Source: Shewanella canadensis
Lineage (GTDB): Bacteria > Pseudomonadota > Gammaproteobacteria > Enterobacterales > Shewanellaceae
Direction: 5' to 3'
Length of the DNA stretch: 64,000 bases
Assembly: GCF_003966225.1 (NCBI RefSeq)
Contig: NZ_RXNU01000002.1
Location: 186,001-250,000 of the forward strand
Shown here: piece by piece, positions 8,710 to 17,353 of the stretch
Layout: each line of letters starts with the position of its first letter
Numbering within the stretch: position 1 is the stretch's first letter
Translations under genes and position numbers: made by a program
The notes under the pieces: generated by a model
The model's input: the letters and a program-made list of their open reading frames with translations, nothing else
Told to the model about the DNA's origin: nothing
The model's database searches: none

Positions 8710-9441
8710 ATGAGCAAACAACCCCATATCGCGGTGAGCCCTGAACAGGTGGCCGAGCATGTCATAGTGTGTGGTGAGCCGGATCGTGTTAATCGCATCT
8801 CAGCCCTGCTGGAGCAAGTTGAACTGTTAGCCGATAACCGCGAGTTTCGGCTGATGAATGGCCTGTATCAGGGCAAGAAGATCACCCTGTGTAGCACGGG
8901 GGTGGGTGCGCCGTCGGCCATCATAGCACTGGAGGAGCTGAATCTTTGTGGCGCCAAATATATAGTTCGGGTCGGTTCGGCTGGGGCGCTGCAGCACGAT
9001 ATTGCCCTTGGCGAGTTAATTGTTGCCGAGGCTGCGGTGCGCGATGAGGGAGGCTCTAAAGCCTATGTGGCCAGTGAGTTTCCTGCCTGCGCCGACCGCC
9101 ATCTGCTGGCTGGACTCGAAGCATATCTGGTTGAGAATAACTACCCGGCTCACATCGGTCTGGTGCGGTCCCATGATAGTTTTTACCGGGATGATGAGGA
9201 TAGCGTGTGTCAGCACTGGAGCCAAAAAGGCGTGCTTGGTGCAGATATGGAAACATCCGCCCTGTTGACCGTAGGCAGGCTTCGTGGGCTGAAAGTGGCT
9301 TCAATACTCAATAATGTTGTTCTGTACCAGCAAGATGTTCAGGATGGGGTCAATCAATACCTTAATGCCGATACCGTGATGATGCAGGGGGAACTGGCCG
9401 CCTCCAGAGCCGCGTTGCACGCCCTGTGGTTACAGCCGTAA
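8710..9441 (+). CDS. Nucleoside phosphorylase, uridine phosphorylase-like
   Basis: Phosphorolysis of a nucleoside to free base and pentose-1-phosphate in the cytoplasm. The 243-aa protein has the family's order of motifs: GEPDRVNRIS near the N-terminus (phosphate-binding, like GDPDRV of Udp), CSTGVGAPSAIIALEEL around residue 64, VRVGSAGAL around 87, and GADMETSALLTVGRLRG around 180-195 (the ribose-binding Met-Glu pair). ATG 8710 is chosen because AGAGG lies eight bases before it; an upstream in-frame TTG at 8689 has no such site. Its length and motifs fit uridine phosphorylase better than hexameric PNP (DeoD), but base specificity cannot be fixed by eye. It is monocistronic. Confidence 0.75.
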   Translation: MSKQPHIAVSPEQVAEHVIVCGEPDRVNRISALLEQVELLADNREFRLMNGLYQGKKITLCSTGVGAPSAIIALEELNLCGAKYIVRVGSAGALQHDIALGELIVAEAAVRDEGGSKAYVASEFPACADRHLLAGLEAYLVENNYPAHIGLVRSHDSFYRDDEDSVCQHWSQKGVLGADMETSALLTVGRLRGLKVASILNNVVLYQQDVQDGVNQYLNADTVMMQGELAASRAALHALWLQP

Positions 9442-9549
9442 GAGAAGTTATTAGTTATTAGTGATAAGTACATCTGACCTCCATGGTCTTAAGTGTTCCC
9501 TACACTTCAAAGACATTTCCCATATCCCTATGGGGCAGATGGAGAGAAT

Positions 9550-9577
9550 GCCGAAAATGTATGGAACATTTTTCGGC
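9550..9577. repeat. Inverted repeat in the intergenic region
   Basis: GCCGAAAATGT (9550-9560) and ACATTTTTCGGC (9566-9577) pair with one bulged base. This lies between the phosphorylase gene and the terminator at 9641. It resembles the small palindromes common in Shewanella intergenic DNA. Its function is unknown. Confidence 0.4.
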
Positions 9578-9640
9578 CATGTACAAATCCCTTCCTTCAC
9601 CATCCATGGCGATCAGGGATAAGTACATCCATGTACAAAA

Positions 9641-9664
9641 AAACGAACCGCAAGGGGTTCGTTT
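9641..9664. terminator. Bidirectional terminator hairpin
   Basis: AAACGAACC (9641-9649) pairs with GGTTCGTTT (9656-9664). An A run precedes and a T run follows, so it can serve the phosphorylase gene on the plus strand and the DUF3297 gene on the minus strand. The same hairpin design (GCGAACC/GGTTCGC) recurs at 24882 and 25876, each time a few bases before a REP-like element. Confidence 0.75.
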
Positions 9665-9671
9665 TAATCAC

Positions 9672-9696
9672 TTCGCGGCTAAAGCCGCTCCTACAT
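9672..9696 (+). repeat. REP-like palindrome family A, copy 1
   Basis: Palindromic core GCGGCTAAAGCCGC with the conserved tail TCCTACAT. It sits just past the 3' end of the DUF3297 gene and follows a terminator hairpin. Several near-identical copies occur in this window in the same orientation. Confidence 0.85.
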
Positions 9697-9706
9697 TAAA
9701 AGCGTT

Positions 9707-9955
9707 TTACTTATAAAACGCTTCAACAGTCCCTTTAATTGTCATCATAAGCGGTTGGCCGCGACGGTCCAATGCCTTGTGTGTCGGGACTTTTACCCAA
9801 CCTTCACTGATGCAATATTCCTCGACATCAAAACGCTCTTTGCCGTTGACCTTGATACCGATCTCGAACTGGAAAATTTCTTCCACATGGTGTGGGCTAC
9901 GGGGATTGCCAGAAAGGCGATCGGGTAAAGTTGGTTTCGCTGTAGTGTCAGTCAT
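9707..9955 (-). CDS. DUF3297 family protein, 82 aa
   Basis: A small cytoplasmic protein of unknown function. It shows the family's hallmark segments: LPDRLSGNPRSP at residues 10-21, IGIKVNGKERFDVEEYCISEGW in the middle (read as IGIKVNGKERFDVEEYC, ISEGW) and MTIKGTVEAFYK at the end. The start at 9955 is preceded by GGGG at nine bases and matches the usual N-terminus of the family; the open frame upstream of it has no family similarity. Convergent with the phosphorylase gene across a shared terminator. Confidence 0.8.
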   Translation of the reverse strand: MTDTTAKPTLPDRLSGNPRSPHHVEEIFQFEIGIKVNGKERFDVEEYCISEGWVKVPTHKALDRRGQPLMMTIKGTVEAFYK

Positions 9956-10242
9956 GGTCGTGGCCCCAATTATAAAAAAGTTGAAAAATGGTATAAAAAA
10001 TCGTGCGCTATTGTAGGCAATACAGGCCATATGCTCAAGCGCGGCAGTAATAAATGTGAGTGCCCTTCCCTCCCTACTCTTTAGACAATAGCTAAACAAT
10101 AGCCAGGCAATAGCTCGTCATTTATCGCGACAGCATTTATCTCGACTCAGATAGAGCAAAGGCCGATACTCCAAAGACCGCTATCGGCACCGACCGACAG
10201 CTTGCCTCATGGTTCGCAAGTGGTGGAAACAATCCACTTTTA

Positions 10243-11349
10243 TCAGCGCGTCAGGTAGCAGCGGACAAACCTTGTGATTTTTACCAAATCGGCGACAGCA
10301 ATGAACTCATCGGTGGTGTGCACTTTAGACATCCCCGTCGACAAGTTAACCGTCTTCAGACCTTTTTCATTAAAGATGTTGGCATCTGAGCCTCCACCCG
10401 TAGGCTTAGTGACAGCTTCGATACCTATGGCTTCAAAAGCGGCTTTAATCGCAACGACGTGCGTGTCATCGTCCGAGATATGGTACGCATTGTAAGAACG
10501 ACTCGAGGCAACCTCTATACCGGCGCCATGCTTTTGTGCCGCCGCTTCAAAGGTCGATACCATGTGAGTTACCTGCTTCGCCAGTTTCTCATCATTCAAT
10601 GAGCGGGCTTCCGCTTCAATGTACAGCTCAGGCATGACGATGTTGGTCGCCTGACCACCTCGCACAACACCAATATTGGCGGTAGTTTCATCATCGATTC
10701 GACTCAGCTGCATCTGGCTTATCGCATCGGCAGCTACCGTCAGGGCATTGATGCCTGCTTCAGGTTCCAGCCCCGCATGGGCAGGTTTACCTTTGATGGT
10801 AATTTTCAGGCTTTGTTGACCCGGAGCCGTAGTGATAATGGTGCCAATTGGGCCGCCGGAATCAAGCACGATAGCTTGGCTAGATTCTATCTTGCTCATA
10901 TCGAAGTTCTTAGCGCCGTGCATGCCACGCTCTTCATAAACGGTAAACGCCACTTCAATGGTCTTATGTGCTTCGCCGCTTTCTTGAATGGCACGAACCG
11001 CTTCCATCACCGCAGCGATGCCTGATTTGTCATCGCCCCCTAAAATGGTGTCGCCTTTAGCGCTAATAATGCCATCTTCAATGATAGGTTCAATACCATT
11101 ACCGGGTGTCACAGTGTCCATGTGGCTGCTGAAAATAATGCTACCTTCAAGCGAACCCTGTAGCTTGGCGTAGATATTAAAGCCATTTGAAATAGTGCCA
11201 GGAACGCTAAGCTGAGTCACCTCAAAGCCCAGTTGACCGAGCTGCTCGACTAAGGTTTCAGCAACCGCTTTTTCATTGCCTGATTCACTGTCGATTTTCA
11301 CCAGCGAGAGAAAGTGTTCAACCAGTCTTTGTTGATTAATAATTGTCAT
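10243..11349 (-). CDS. M20 family metallopeptidase, PepT-like (tripeptidase T type)
   Basis: A cytoplasmic zinc aminopeptidase-like hydrolase of 368 aa. The di-zinc site is visible: SSHMDTV (His and Asp), LGGDDKSG (bridging Asp), YEERGMHGA (catalytic Glu pair), VLDSGG (Asp) and a late HTTDEF (His). The dimerisation insert between the two catalytic halves contains KGKPAHAG. The order and the sequence IISAKGDTILGGDDKSG resemble the PepT/PepT2 branch more than carboxypeptidase G2, but the substrate is not certain. Start MTIINQQ at 11349 is preferred over an in-frame TTG at 11382; its ribosome binding site is weak. Monocistronic. Confidence 0.8.
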   Translation of the reverse strand: MTIINQQRLVEHFLSLVKIDSESGNEKAVAETLVEQLGQLGFEVTQLSVPGTISNGFNIYAKLQGSLEGSIIFSSHMDTVTPGNGIEPIIEDGIISAKGDTILGGDDKSGIAAVMEAVRAIQESGEAHKTIEVAFTVYEERGMHGAKNFDMSKIESSQAIVLDSGGPIGTIITTAPGQQSLKITIKGKPAHAGLEPEAGINALTVAADAISQMQLSRIDDETTANIGVVRGGQATNIVMPELYIEAEARSLNDEKLAKQVTHMVSTFEAAAQKHGAGIEVASSRSYNAYHISDDDTHVVAIKAAFEAIGIEAVTKPTGGGSDANIFNEKGLKTVNLSTGMSKVHTTDEFIAVADLVKITRFVRCYLTR

Positions 11350-11591
11350 CTGTTTGCGACTTCTTTTCTGCGAAATAGACAAGAATCATAAACCCAAGTG
11401 AGACACAGGATAGATGGGTTACATCAAAGAAATGCCAGAAAGGAAAAGTGTGCAGACTCCGAGCCAACTTATTCCCGAGCCAACTTATTTCTTATTGATT
11501 GGTTATCAGTTGCTTTATCATTGTTCTCCATAGAGAATAACACCTGATTTGAGCGGTTTATTCAATAGTATAGATTTAGGAGTTTCAGTAG

Positions 11592-12041
11592 ATGATGACA
11601 AAATGGGCGACACGTTTTTTACAGATGGCTGAACTCGTTGCATCCTGGAGTAAAGATCCCTCCACTCAAGTTGGGGCGGTGATCACCGAAAATAACCGCA
11701 TTGTCTCATTAGGTTTCAACGGCTACCCCCATGGGATCTCCGATAGTGCCGAAACCGACAACCGAGAGATGAAGCTCCTGAAAACCCTCCATGCAGAAGA
11801 GAACGCCATTCTCCATGCCAAACGTGATCTGAGTAGCTGTGAGATCTGGGTGACCCACTTCCCCTGCCCCAACTGCGCCGCCAAGATAATCCAAACGGGT
11901 TTACGCGCCGTACATAGCCCGCAACCCAGCGAAGATTTCCTGTCGCGCTGGGGAGATAAGATTAAAGTCAGCCAAGATATGTTCGACCAAGCCGGCGTCC
12001 AGGTCGATTGGATGCAGGTAGAGCCTTCTGTAGCTGACTGA
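11592..12041 (+). CDS. Deoxycytidylate (dCMP) deaminase family protein
   Basis: Deaminates dCMP to dUMP, feeding thymidylate synthesis; zinc-dependent cytidine deaminase fold. In 149 residues the zinc site is complete: HAEENA at 67-72 (His ligand and catalytic Glu) and PCPNC at 91-95 (two Cys ligands). The KDPSTQVGAVI and GFNGYPHG segments are typical of the ComEB/dCMP deaminase group. AGGAG ends nine bases before the ATG at 11592; ATG 11595 is also possible. A palindromic repeat element lies 40 bases past the stop and may act as its 3' hairpin. Confidence 0.85.
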   Translation: MMTKWATRFLQMAELVASWSKDPSTQVGAVITENNRIVSLGFNGYPHGISDSAETDNREMKLLKTLHAEENAILHAKRDLSSCEIWVTHFPCPNCAAKIIQTGLRAVHSPQPSEDFLSRWGDKIKVSQDMFDQAGVQVDWMQVEPSVAD

Positions 12042-12080
12042 TTAAAATTCCTCAGCAGCTTTTAAATCTCCAATTCAATA

Positions 12081-12112
12081 ATGGGGTCAGAGTAATTTTA
12101 CTCTGACCCCAT
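12081..12112. repeat. Stand-alone palindrome of repeat family B (ATGGGGTCAGAGTAA)
   Basis: ATGGGGTCAGAGTAA (12081-12095) is followed after two bases by its exact reverse complement (12098-12112), flanked by AATA and TATT. The same motif flanks the REP-associated transposase at 21.1-21.9 kb, so this looks like a non-autonomous copy. Confidence 0.85.
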
Positions 12113-12779
12113 TTATTTTAAGTAATTAATAAAGTCAGCAACAGGAAACTGGCTAATTTATAAGGTGATAACAGTAACCAAATATTTTCATCAAGAAAAA
12201 CGACCTATAACAGCTAGAGACGCTTTAATAATTTTTATACTTAGTCTAAATAAAACACCAGCCAACTTATAAGTTAAGCCCACACTAAAGCTTAAAATAA
12301 ACTTAAAAATAGCCCAAAAGAAGCTTAACCCAACATAAATCAAAACTTAATCATTTATTCAGCTAGATTAAATACGCATCTACGACGAAAGACAATCCCA
12401 ACAAAAACAATGAGATGCAATAACACCTCGTTATTTTCGATGAATAAAGAAACAATATTCGAGTATACACTAACTAGCTCTTTGCTCTTAACTATTAAGG
12501 TCAATGAGTGACTATGCATAACAATGAAAATATAAACATAAACCAGGGATGAATAATTAACTTATTATTACGCCCCCTATACACAGGCTGCAACAGTAAT
12601 ATAGACAGGTCGAAATCTGGTAGGGTAAGCACCTGAATACTCCAGAAGTTAATTAAGTGTCGATATCGAAATTAAGACGCTAACCTTCGCAGCAACATTT
12701 AATCTTTATGTTTTCTATGTATTTACGACACTCGAATTTCTCTCACTCGAATAAGTTAATATATAAACAAGGAGTTTAA
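12113..12779. other. AT-rich non-coding stretch
   Basis: Nothing coding is supported across about 670 bases. It must contain the promoter of the secreted protein gene at 12780. No operator or RNA structure stood out. Confidence 0.45.
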
Positions 12780-13223
12780 ATGAAGTGCAGCCAGTTATTA
12801 GCGCTATTAACATTAGCATTGACATCAACTTTATCCTTTTCAGTATTTGCAGGCTCAAGTGATCCCACAGATGAGGAGCAAGCGGTACTTGAATCTTGTA
12901 TGTCACTTAAGAATGCGCCTGAAGATCGCTCTGCAAACTCTTGTATTTACTATATTCAGGGGTTTCTGGCTGGTTCCTTAACCACAAAATCAGATTACGT
13001 ATTGCGTGAAACATCGGGAGTATTTTTCGATAGAGCCTATCAAACTCGAGTAGGAAAACGCACATCGAAGGAGCAACCGATCCAGCTATGCCTGTCTAGA
13101 GATGACAATGTTGAGCACTTAGCAGAGCGCCTCGTTGGACATCTGTCCTACCCAATCGAATCGATGCAGTTGCTACACACGCAAATTTTCGATGCGCTTG
13201 AAGCTGAGTCTTCATGCTCATAA
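12780..13223 (+). CDS. Small secreted protein, unknown function
   Basis: A perfect AAGGAG precedes the ATG. A Sec signal peptide runs to about residue 24 (cleavage after VFA), so the mature protein of about 123 residues is periplasmic or exported. It has five cysteines after cleavage (in LESCMS, NSCIYY, IQLCLS and near the end ESSCS), enough for two disulfides. The pattern CIYYIQGFLAG, then a Cys-Leu-Ser segment, then a helix rich in His/Leu ending in Cys is faintly like the Rap1a/Tai immunity-protein fold. That similarity is weak and I would not name it so. No toxin gene is near. It lies just before the Mrp operon but 140 bp separate them. Confidence 0.6.
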   Translation: MKCSQLLALLTLALTSTLSFSVFAGSSDPTDEEQAVLESCMSLKNAPEDRSANSCIYYIQGFLAGSLTTKSDYVLRETSGVFFDRAYQTRVGKRTSKEQPIQLCLSRDDNVEHLAERLVGHLSYPIESMQLLHTQIFDALEAESSCS

Positions 13224-13362
13224 ACCACTGTAAGACATTAACAAAACTGATTAGCAGAACTAGATATTGACCCTCAACCCAATAAGCATATTGGTAACGG
13301 TAAAAATGATGAATAACAGCAAAGCACTAAATAAAATACCACTAGAGGAGGTAAGCTATCAG

Positions 13363-13842
13363 ATGCCGACCCACACACTCAGCCTCTGCTTGAGCCTGTC
13401 TCTCTTTTGGTGGATTAACTCAAACTACAGCAACCCACTTCTGCTGTCACTGGGGGCCGCTTCTATCTTGCTGGTTCTCTATATTGCACACAGGATGGAT
13501 GTGATCGACCATGAGTCTCAGCCAGTTCACCTTTCACTGAAAATGTCTGGCTACCTGCTATGGCTAACCAAAGAGATCATTGTTTCCAATATCTCTGTGG
13601 TCAAACATATCTGGCTTGGCAATAGCAGTATCTCCCCCACCCTTGTCACGATAGATGCCAGTCAGCGCACAGATCTCGGCAAGGTTATCTACGCCAACTC
13701 CATTACCTTAACGCCGGGTACGGTAACTGTGGACTTAGTCGGCGATCGCATGACTATCCACTCACTACTCAAAGAAAATATCGACACCTTAAAAGCCGGC
13801 GAAATGGATCGCCGAGTCACTGAATTGGAAAACAGATGTTAA
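13363..13842 (+). CDS. mnhE: Mrp-type Na+/H+ antiporter subunit E
   Basis: A subunit of the multi-component cation/proton antiporter in the inner membrane; the family's exact role is structural and unsettled. The protein of 160 residues has two N-terminal hydrophobic helices and the C-terminal signature VIYANSITLTPGTVTVDL that defines MnhE/MrpE. AGGAGG lies 11 bases before ATG 13363. The frame is open to 13267, but that would add 32 polar residues before the first helix and no relative needs them. It is the first gene of a nine-gene operon and its last codons overlap the start of mnhF by seven bases. Confidence 0.88.
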   Translation: MPTHTLSLCLSLSLFWWINSNYSNPLLLSLGAASILLVLYIAHRMDVIDHESQPVHLSLKMSGYLLWLTKEIIVSNISVVKHIWLGNSSISPTLVTIDASQRTDLGKVIYANSITLTPGTVTVDLVGDRMTIHSLLKENIDTLKAGEMDRRVTELENRC

Positions 13843-14132
13843 CTGCAGCCACAATCGCAATTCTTGTTGTCATGCTCCTCGCAATCATTCGCTGCGTCGT
13901 GGGGCCAACGCTATACGATCGGATCCTGGCATTTAATATGTTTGGCACTAAAACGGTGCTGCTGATCTCGATACTGGGCTTTTTGATGGGACGACCCGAA
14001 TTTCTGGATATTGCCCTGGTATACGCCCTGATCAACTTTATCAGTGTTATCGGCGTGCTGCGCTTTTCTGACTCTGTTGAGTTTAAGCACTCGCTTCAAG
14101 AGCAAACATCAACCAAAGAGGGTAAACAATGA
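13836..14132 (+). CDS. mnhF: Mrp antiporter subunit F
   Basis: A 98-aa membrane subunit with three predicted helices. The motif RCVVGPTLYDRILAFNMFGTK at residues 19-39 (RCVVGPTLYDRILAF, then NMFGTK) is the family signature. The C-terminus is a polar tail rich in Gln, Thr and Lys. It overlaps mnhE by seven bases and mnhG by four, so translation is probably coupled. Confidence 0.9.
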   Translation: MLTAATIAILVVMLLAIIRCVVGPTLYDRILAFNMFGTKTVLLISILGFLMGRPEFLDIALVYALINFISVIGVLRFSDSVEFKHSLQEQTSTKEGKQ

Positions 14133-14470
14133 ACCTCTTACTCGAGATCGGCAGTGGCTTGTGTTTGCTGCTCGGCTGCTTTCTATGCCTATCCGGTGGT
14201 GTTGGCATCTTGCGCTTCCCGGATTTCTTTACCCGCATGCACGCGGTAGGTGTTACCGACACCTTAGGTGCAGGAATGATACTTATTGGCCTAATGCTAC
14301 AAAATCCAGCGGGTTTGGTGCTACTTAAGTTGATGATGATTCTACTGTTCACCCTATTTATCAACCCTACTGCAAGTCATGCACTGGCCAAGGCTGCACT
14401 GCGTAACAACTTACAGCCCGTGCTCGACGAGTCAAGCAACCAGGGAGGAGACAAGCCATCGAAACTTTAG
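14129..14470 (+). CDS. mnhG: Mrp antiporter subunit G
   Basis: A 113-aa membrane subunit with three helices. The sequence GGVGILRFPDFFTRMHAVG at about residues 23-41 is the MnhG hallmark. The last codons contain the GGAGGAG that serves as ribosome binding site for the next gene. It starts inside the mnhF stop (ATGA overlap). Confidence 0.9.
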   Translation: MNLLLEIGSGLCLLLGCFLCLSGGVGILRFPDFFTRMHAVGVTDTLGAGMILIGLMLQNPAGLVLLKLMMILLFTLFINPTASHALAKAALRNNLQPVLDESSNQGGDKPSKL

Positions 14471-15513
14471 TTAATGTCGTTCTATTAAGCTTTCTGGTCG
14501 TAATCGCTATCGCCATTGTTCGGACAAAAGATCTGTTGGCCGTGGTGATGTTAACCGGGATCTACGGCTTACTCTCCGCGAGCTTCTTTGTTGTATTGGA
14601 TGCCGTGGATGTGGCCTTTACCGAAGCCTCTGTAGGCGCCGGTATATCTGGCTTACTCATGCTGGCAGCTATCACCATGACTGGTCGCACCGAGGCCCCT
14701 AAACGTCATAAACCTTTGCTGGCTCTGCTAGTCGTGTTTATCACAGGTGGAATGCTGATCTACGGCACCTTAGATATGCCCTATTTTGGCAGCTTTGAAG
14801 CACCTGTTCATCAACATGTCGCCCCTCGCTATATTAATGACTCTATGCAAGAGGTCGGTGTACCCAATATTGTCACCTCGGTACTTGCCAGCTACCGTGC
14901 CTTTGACACCTTAGGTGAGGTCGCCGTTATCTTTACTGCCGGTATTGGTGTGCTGTCACTCCTGTCGCTGCCTCTACGCCGCAGGTCATCTCGCTCAGAT
15001 CAGAGCAGCGATGAGAACAGCGAAGAGAGCAATAAAGATCAGATGCATGAGCAGCATATGGTGCTGCGAATTATTAGCAAAATATTGATCCCCTTTATCC
15101 TGTTGTTTGCACTCTATGTGCAGTTCCACGGCGACTTTGGCCCTGGGGGTGGTTTTCAGGCGGGTGTGATCTTTGCCGCCGCAATCATCCTCTATGCCAT
15201 GTTATTTGGGCTAGACAAAGCTAGGCGTGTCTTTAATCAATCGCTGATCCAGCTGATCGCAGCTATCGGCTTATTGCTCTATGCCAGTGTTGGCGTGGCC
15301 TCGCTATTTAACGGCGGTAACTTCTTAGATTACAACGTACTCGCTGACGACCCAATTGCAGGCCAGCACTTAGGTATTCTGTTGATCGAACTGGGAGTGG
15401 GCTGCACAGTCGCCGCGGTGATGATCATTATCTTTTTCAACTTTGCAGGCCGCAGAGAAGCACAACAGCACTCTACTAAACAAAGCAGTACAAAACAGAA
15501 GGAGGGGGAGTGA
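14458..15513 (+). CDS. mnhB: Mrp antiporter subunit B with N-terminal DUF4040 (MrpA C-terminal-like) part; inferred AUC start
   Basis: Membrane subunit of about 351 residues joining two modules. Residues 1-95 or so resemble the DUF4040/MbhD part usually found at the C-terminus of MrpA (AVVMLTGIYGLLSASFF, DVAFTEASVGAG). After a polar linker rich in Ser, Asp and Glu (residues about 175-200) comes the MnhB domain with FHGDFGPGGGFQAGVI. No ATG, GTG or TTG opens the frame before residue 27. Beginning there (TTG 14536) would delete the first helix, ETLVNVVLLSFLVVIAIAIV. A perfect GGAGGAG (14444-14450) sits seven bases before ATC at 14458, in the place of an ATG. Initiation at AUC is my inference; a sequencing error (ATG GAA to ATC GAA) would look the same. 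Confidence 0.75.
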   Translation: METLVNVVLLSFLVVIAIAIVRTKDLLAVVMLTGIYGLLSASFFVVLDAVDVAFTEASVGAGISGLLMLAAITMTGRTEAPKRHKPLLALLVVFITGGMLIYGTLDMPYFGSFEAPVHQHVAPRYINDSMQEVGVPNIVTSVLASYRAFDTLGEVAVIFTAGIGVLSLLSLPLRRRSSRSDQSSDENSEESNKDQMHEQHMVLRIISKILIPFILLFALYVQFHGDFGPGGGFQAGVIFAAAIILYAMLFGLDKARRVFNQSLIQLIAAIGLLLYASVGVASLFNGGNFLDYNVLADDPIAGQHLGILLIELGVGCTVAAVMIIIFFNFAGRREAQQHSTKQSSTKQKEGE

Positions 15514-15875
15514 TGCTACTGGGACTCTATAACTACTGGATCGTGGTATTACTGATGATGATCGGTTTCTATATCGTTATCGCCCATGGCAACCTGATCA
15601 AAAAATTGGTTGGCTTAACGATTTTCCAGACCTCGGTTTTTATCTTTTACATCAGTATGGGCAATGTCGATAGCGGTAGCGCGCCAATCCTGGCAGAAGG
15701 AGTGAGCCGCTACTCTAACCCCCTCCCCCATGTTCTTATTCTCACCGCGATTGTGGTCGGTATAGCCACCACGGCTCTCGGCCTTGCATTGGTCGTAAGA
15801 ATCAAAGAGTCATACGGCTCTATAGAAGAGGATGAGATTCAAATTCAAGATCAGCTTACTGAGGACAAAACATAG
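15513..15875 (+). CDS. mnhC: Mrp antiporter subunit C (NuoK-like)
   Basis: A 120-aa, three-helix membrane subunit homologous to NuoK of complex I. It shows GLTIFQTSVFIFYISMG and PLPHVLILTAIVVGIATTAL, where the PHVLILTAIVVG segment is conserved in all MnhC proteins. Its ATG at 15513 overlaps the mnhB TGA (TGATG), with GGAGGGGGAG directly upstream. The acidic tail EEDEIQIQDQLTEDK is likely cytoplasmic. Confidence 0.9.
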   Translation: MLLGLYNYWIVVLLMMIGFYIVIAHGNLIKKLVGLTIFQTSVFIFYISMGNVDSGSAPILAEGVSRYSNPLPHVLILTAIVVGIATTALGLALVVRIKESYGSIEEDEIQIQDQLTEDKT

Positions 15876-17353
15876 TGTTAGCCCATCTGCCTATTTTACA
15901 AGTTATTGTGCCGCTGATGGCAGCGCCTTTATGCTGGTTCCTAAACCGCTCCAAACTGGTATGGCTGTTTGCCCTACTGGTGAGCGCTTTTACCTGCCTC
16001 AATAGCATATTCCTACTGCAACAGGTGATGTCCTCTGGCACCATTATCTATCAACTCGGGGGCTGGGATGCGCCTTGGGGGATCGAATATCGCATCGATG
16101 AGCTCAACGCCCTTTTACTGCTGATCATCTCAGCCGTCGGTACTGTAGTGCTGTTTGCAGCACATACCAGTATCCAAAAAGAGCTGCCAGAAGATCGTCA
16201 CACGCTCTTTTATAGCCTGTACCTGCTGTCAATAACGGGTATGTTCGGCATCGTCTCTACCGGGGATGTGTTTAATGTATTCGTATTTCTGGAGATCTCC
16301 TCACTATCAGCCTATGCCCTGATTGCCTTAGGCAAAGATAGACGCGCCCTTTGGGCCGCTTATCAATACCTGATAATGGGTACTATCGGCGCGACCTTTA
16401 TTCTGATCGGCATCGGCTTGCTGTACCAGATGACAGGTACGCTGAATATGGATGATCTCGCCAATCGGCTTGCTGAGGTTAACCAAACACGCACCGTATT
16501 TGCCGCATTTGCCTTCTTAATCGTCGGTGTCTGTCTAAAACTGGCACTATTCCCACTGCATCTGTGGTTACCGAATGCCTACGCCTATGCGCCCTCAATA
16601 GTGACTGCATTTCTCGCTGCCACGGCGACTAAGGTTGCGGTTTACTTGCTGATACGCTTTAGCTTTACGGTATTTGGCATCGAGTTTTCTTTCTCCACCC
16701 TGCCGCTGCAGAACCTGTTTTTGGTCCTTGGGCTGGTCGGAATATTCGCGGCTTCAACGGCGGCGATATATAAAACCAATGTCAAACATATCTTCGCCTA
16801 TTCGAGCATAGCTCAGGTTGGCTACATGATTATTGGCTTTGCCATCCACACCAGCACCGGGCTTATGGCCACCCTGCTGCACCTGTTTAACCACGCCCTG
16901 ATGAAGAGCGCCCTGTTTTTAGCGTTAGGCGCGGTGATGTACCGCATCGGCAGTGTACAACTTAGCCAGTTCCAAGGACTGGGGCGACAGATGCCCCTCA
17001 CCATGGCAGCCATAGTGGTAGGTGGCTTGAGTTTGATTGGCGTGCCTTTGACAGTCGGATTTGTCAGCAAGTGGTACCTGCTCGTCGCCGCCATTGAGGT
17101 GGGAATGTGGCCGGTAGCCGTGCTGGTGCTACTGGGTTCTCTACTGGCAGTCGTTTATATATGGCGAATCGTTGAAATAGCCTATTTCAAGCCCCCTCTG
17201 CCGGGTCGTGAAGCCGTGCAGGAAGCACCCTGGACCTTCCTCGCCCCTATTTGGGCACTGGTACTGGCCAACATCTATTTTGGTATCGATACCCGTCTTA
17301 GTGTGCAGGTAGCACAGGCGGCTTCTCAAAGCTTGTTTGGAATTAACCCATGA
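15875..17353 (+). CDS. mnhD: Mrp antiporter subunit D (NuoL/M/N family), first copy
   Basis: A proton-translocating-type subunit with about 14 helices and 492 residues. The conserved glutamate of helix 5 is in FVFLEISSLSAYAL and the key lysine of helix 7 in GVCLKLALFPLHLWLPNAYAYAPS. A second charged site lies at TATKVAVYLL. Start is GTG 15875, overlapping the mnhC stop by one base. It overlaps the following gene by four bases (ATGA). Of the three NuoL/M-like proteins in this operon this one looks closest to classical MnhD. Confidence 0.9.
   Translation: MLAHLPILQVIVPLMAAPLCWFLNRSKLVWLFALLVSAFTCLNSIFLLQQVMSSGTIIYQLGGWDAPWGIEYRIDELNALLLLIISAVGTVVLFAAHTSIQKELPEDRHTLFYSLYLLSITGMFGIVSTGDVFNVFVFLEISSLSAYALIALGKDRRALWAAYQYLIMGTIGATFILIGIGLLYQMTGTLNMDDLANRLAEVNQTRTVFAAFAFLIVGVCLKLALFPLHLWLPNAYAYAPSIVTAFLAATATKVAVYLLIRFSFTVFGIEFSFSTLPLQNLFLVLGLVGIFAASTAAIYKTNVKHIFAYSSIAQVGYMIIGFAIHTSTGLMATLLHLFNHALMKSALFLALGAVMYRIGSVQLSQFQGLGRQMPLTMAAIVVGGLSLIGVPLTVGFVSKWYLLVAAIEVGMWPVAVLVLLGSLLAVVYIWRIVEIAYFKPPLPGREAVQEAPWTFLAPIWALVLANIYFGIDTRLSVQVAQAASQSLFGINP

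Noticed and set aside
12715-12906. 63-codon minus-strand frame with a lipoprotein-like segment (ITGCTS)
   Set aside because: It lies antisense to the ribosome binding site and signal peptide of the well-supported secreted protein gene at 12780.
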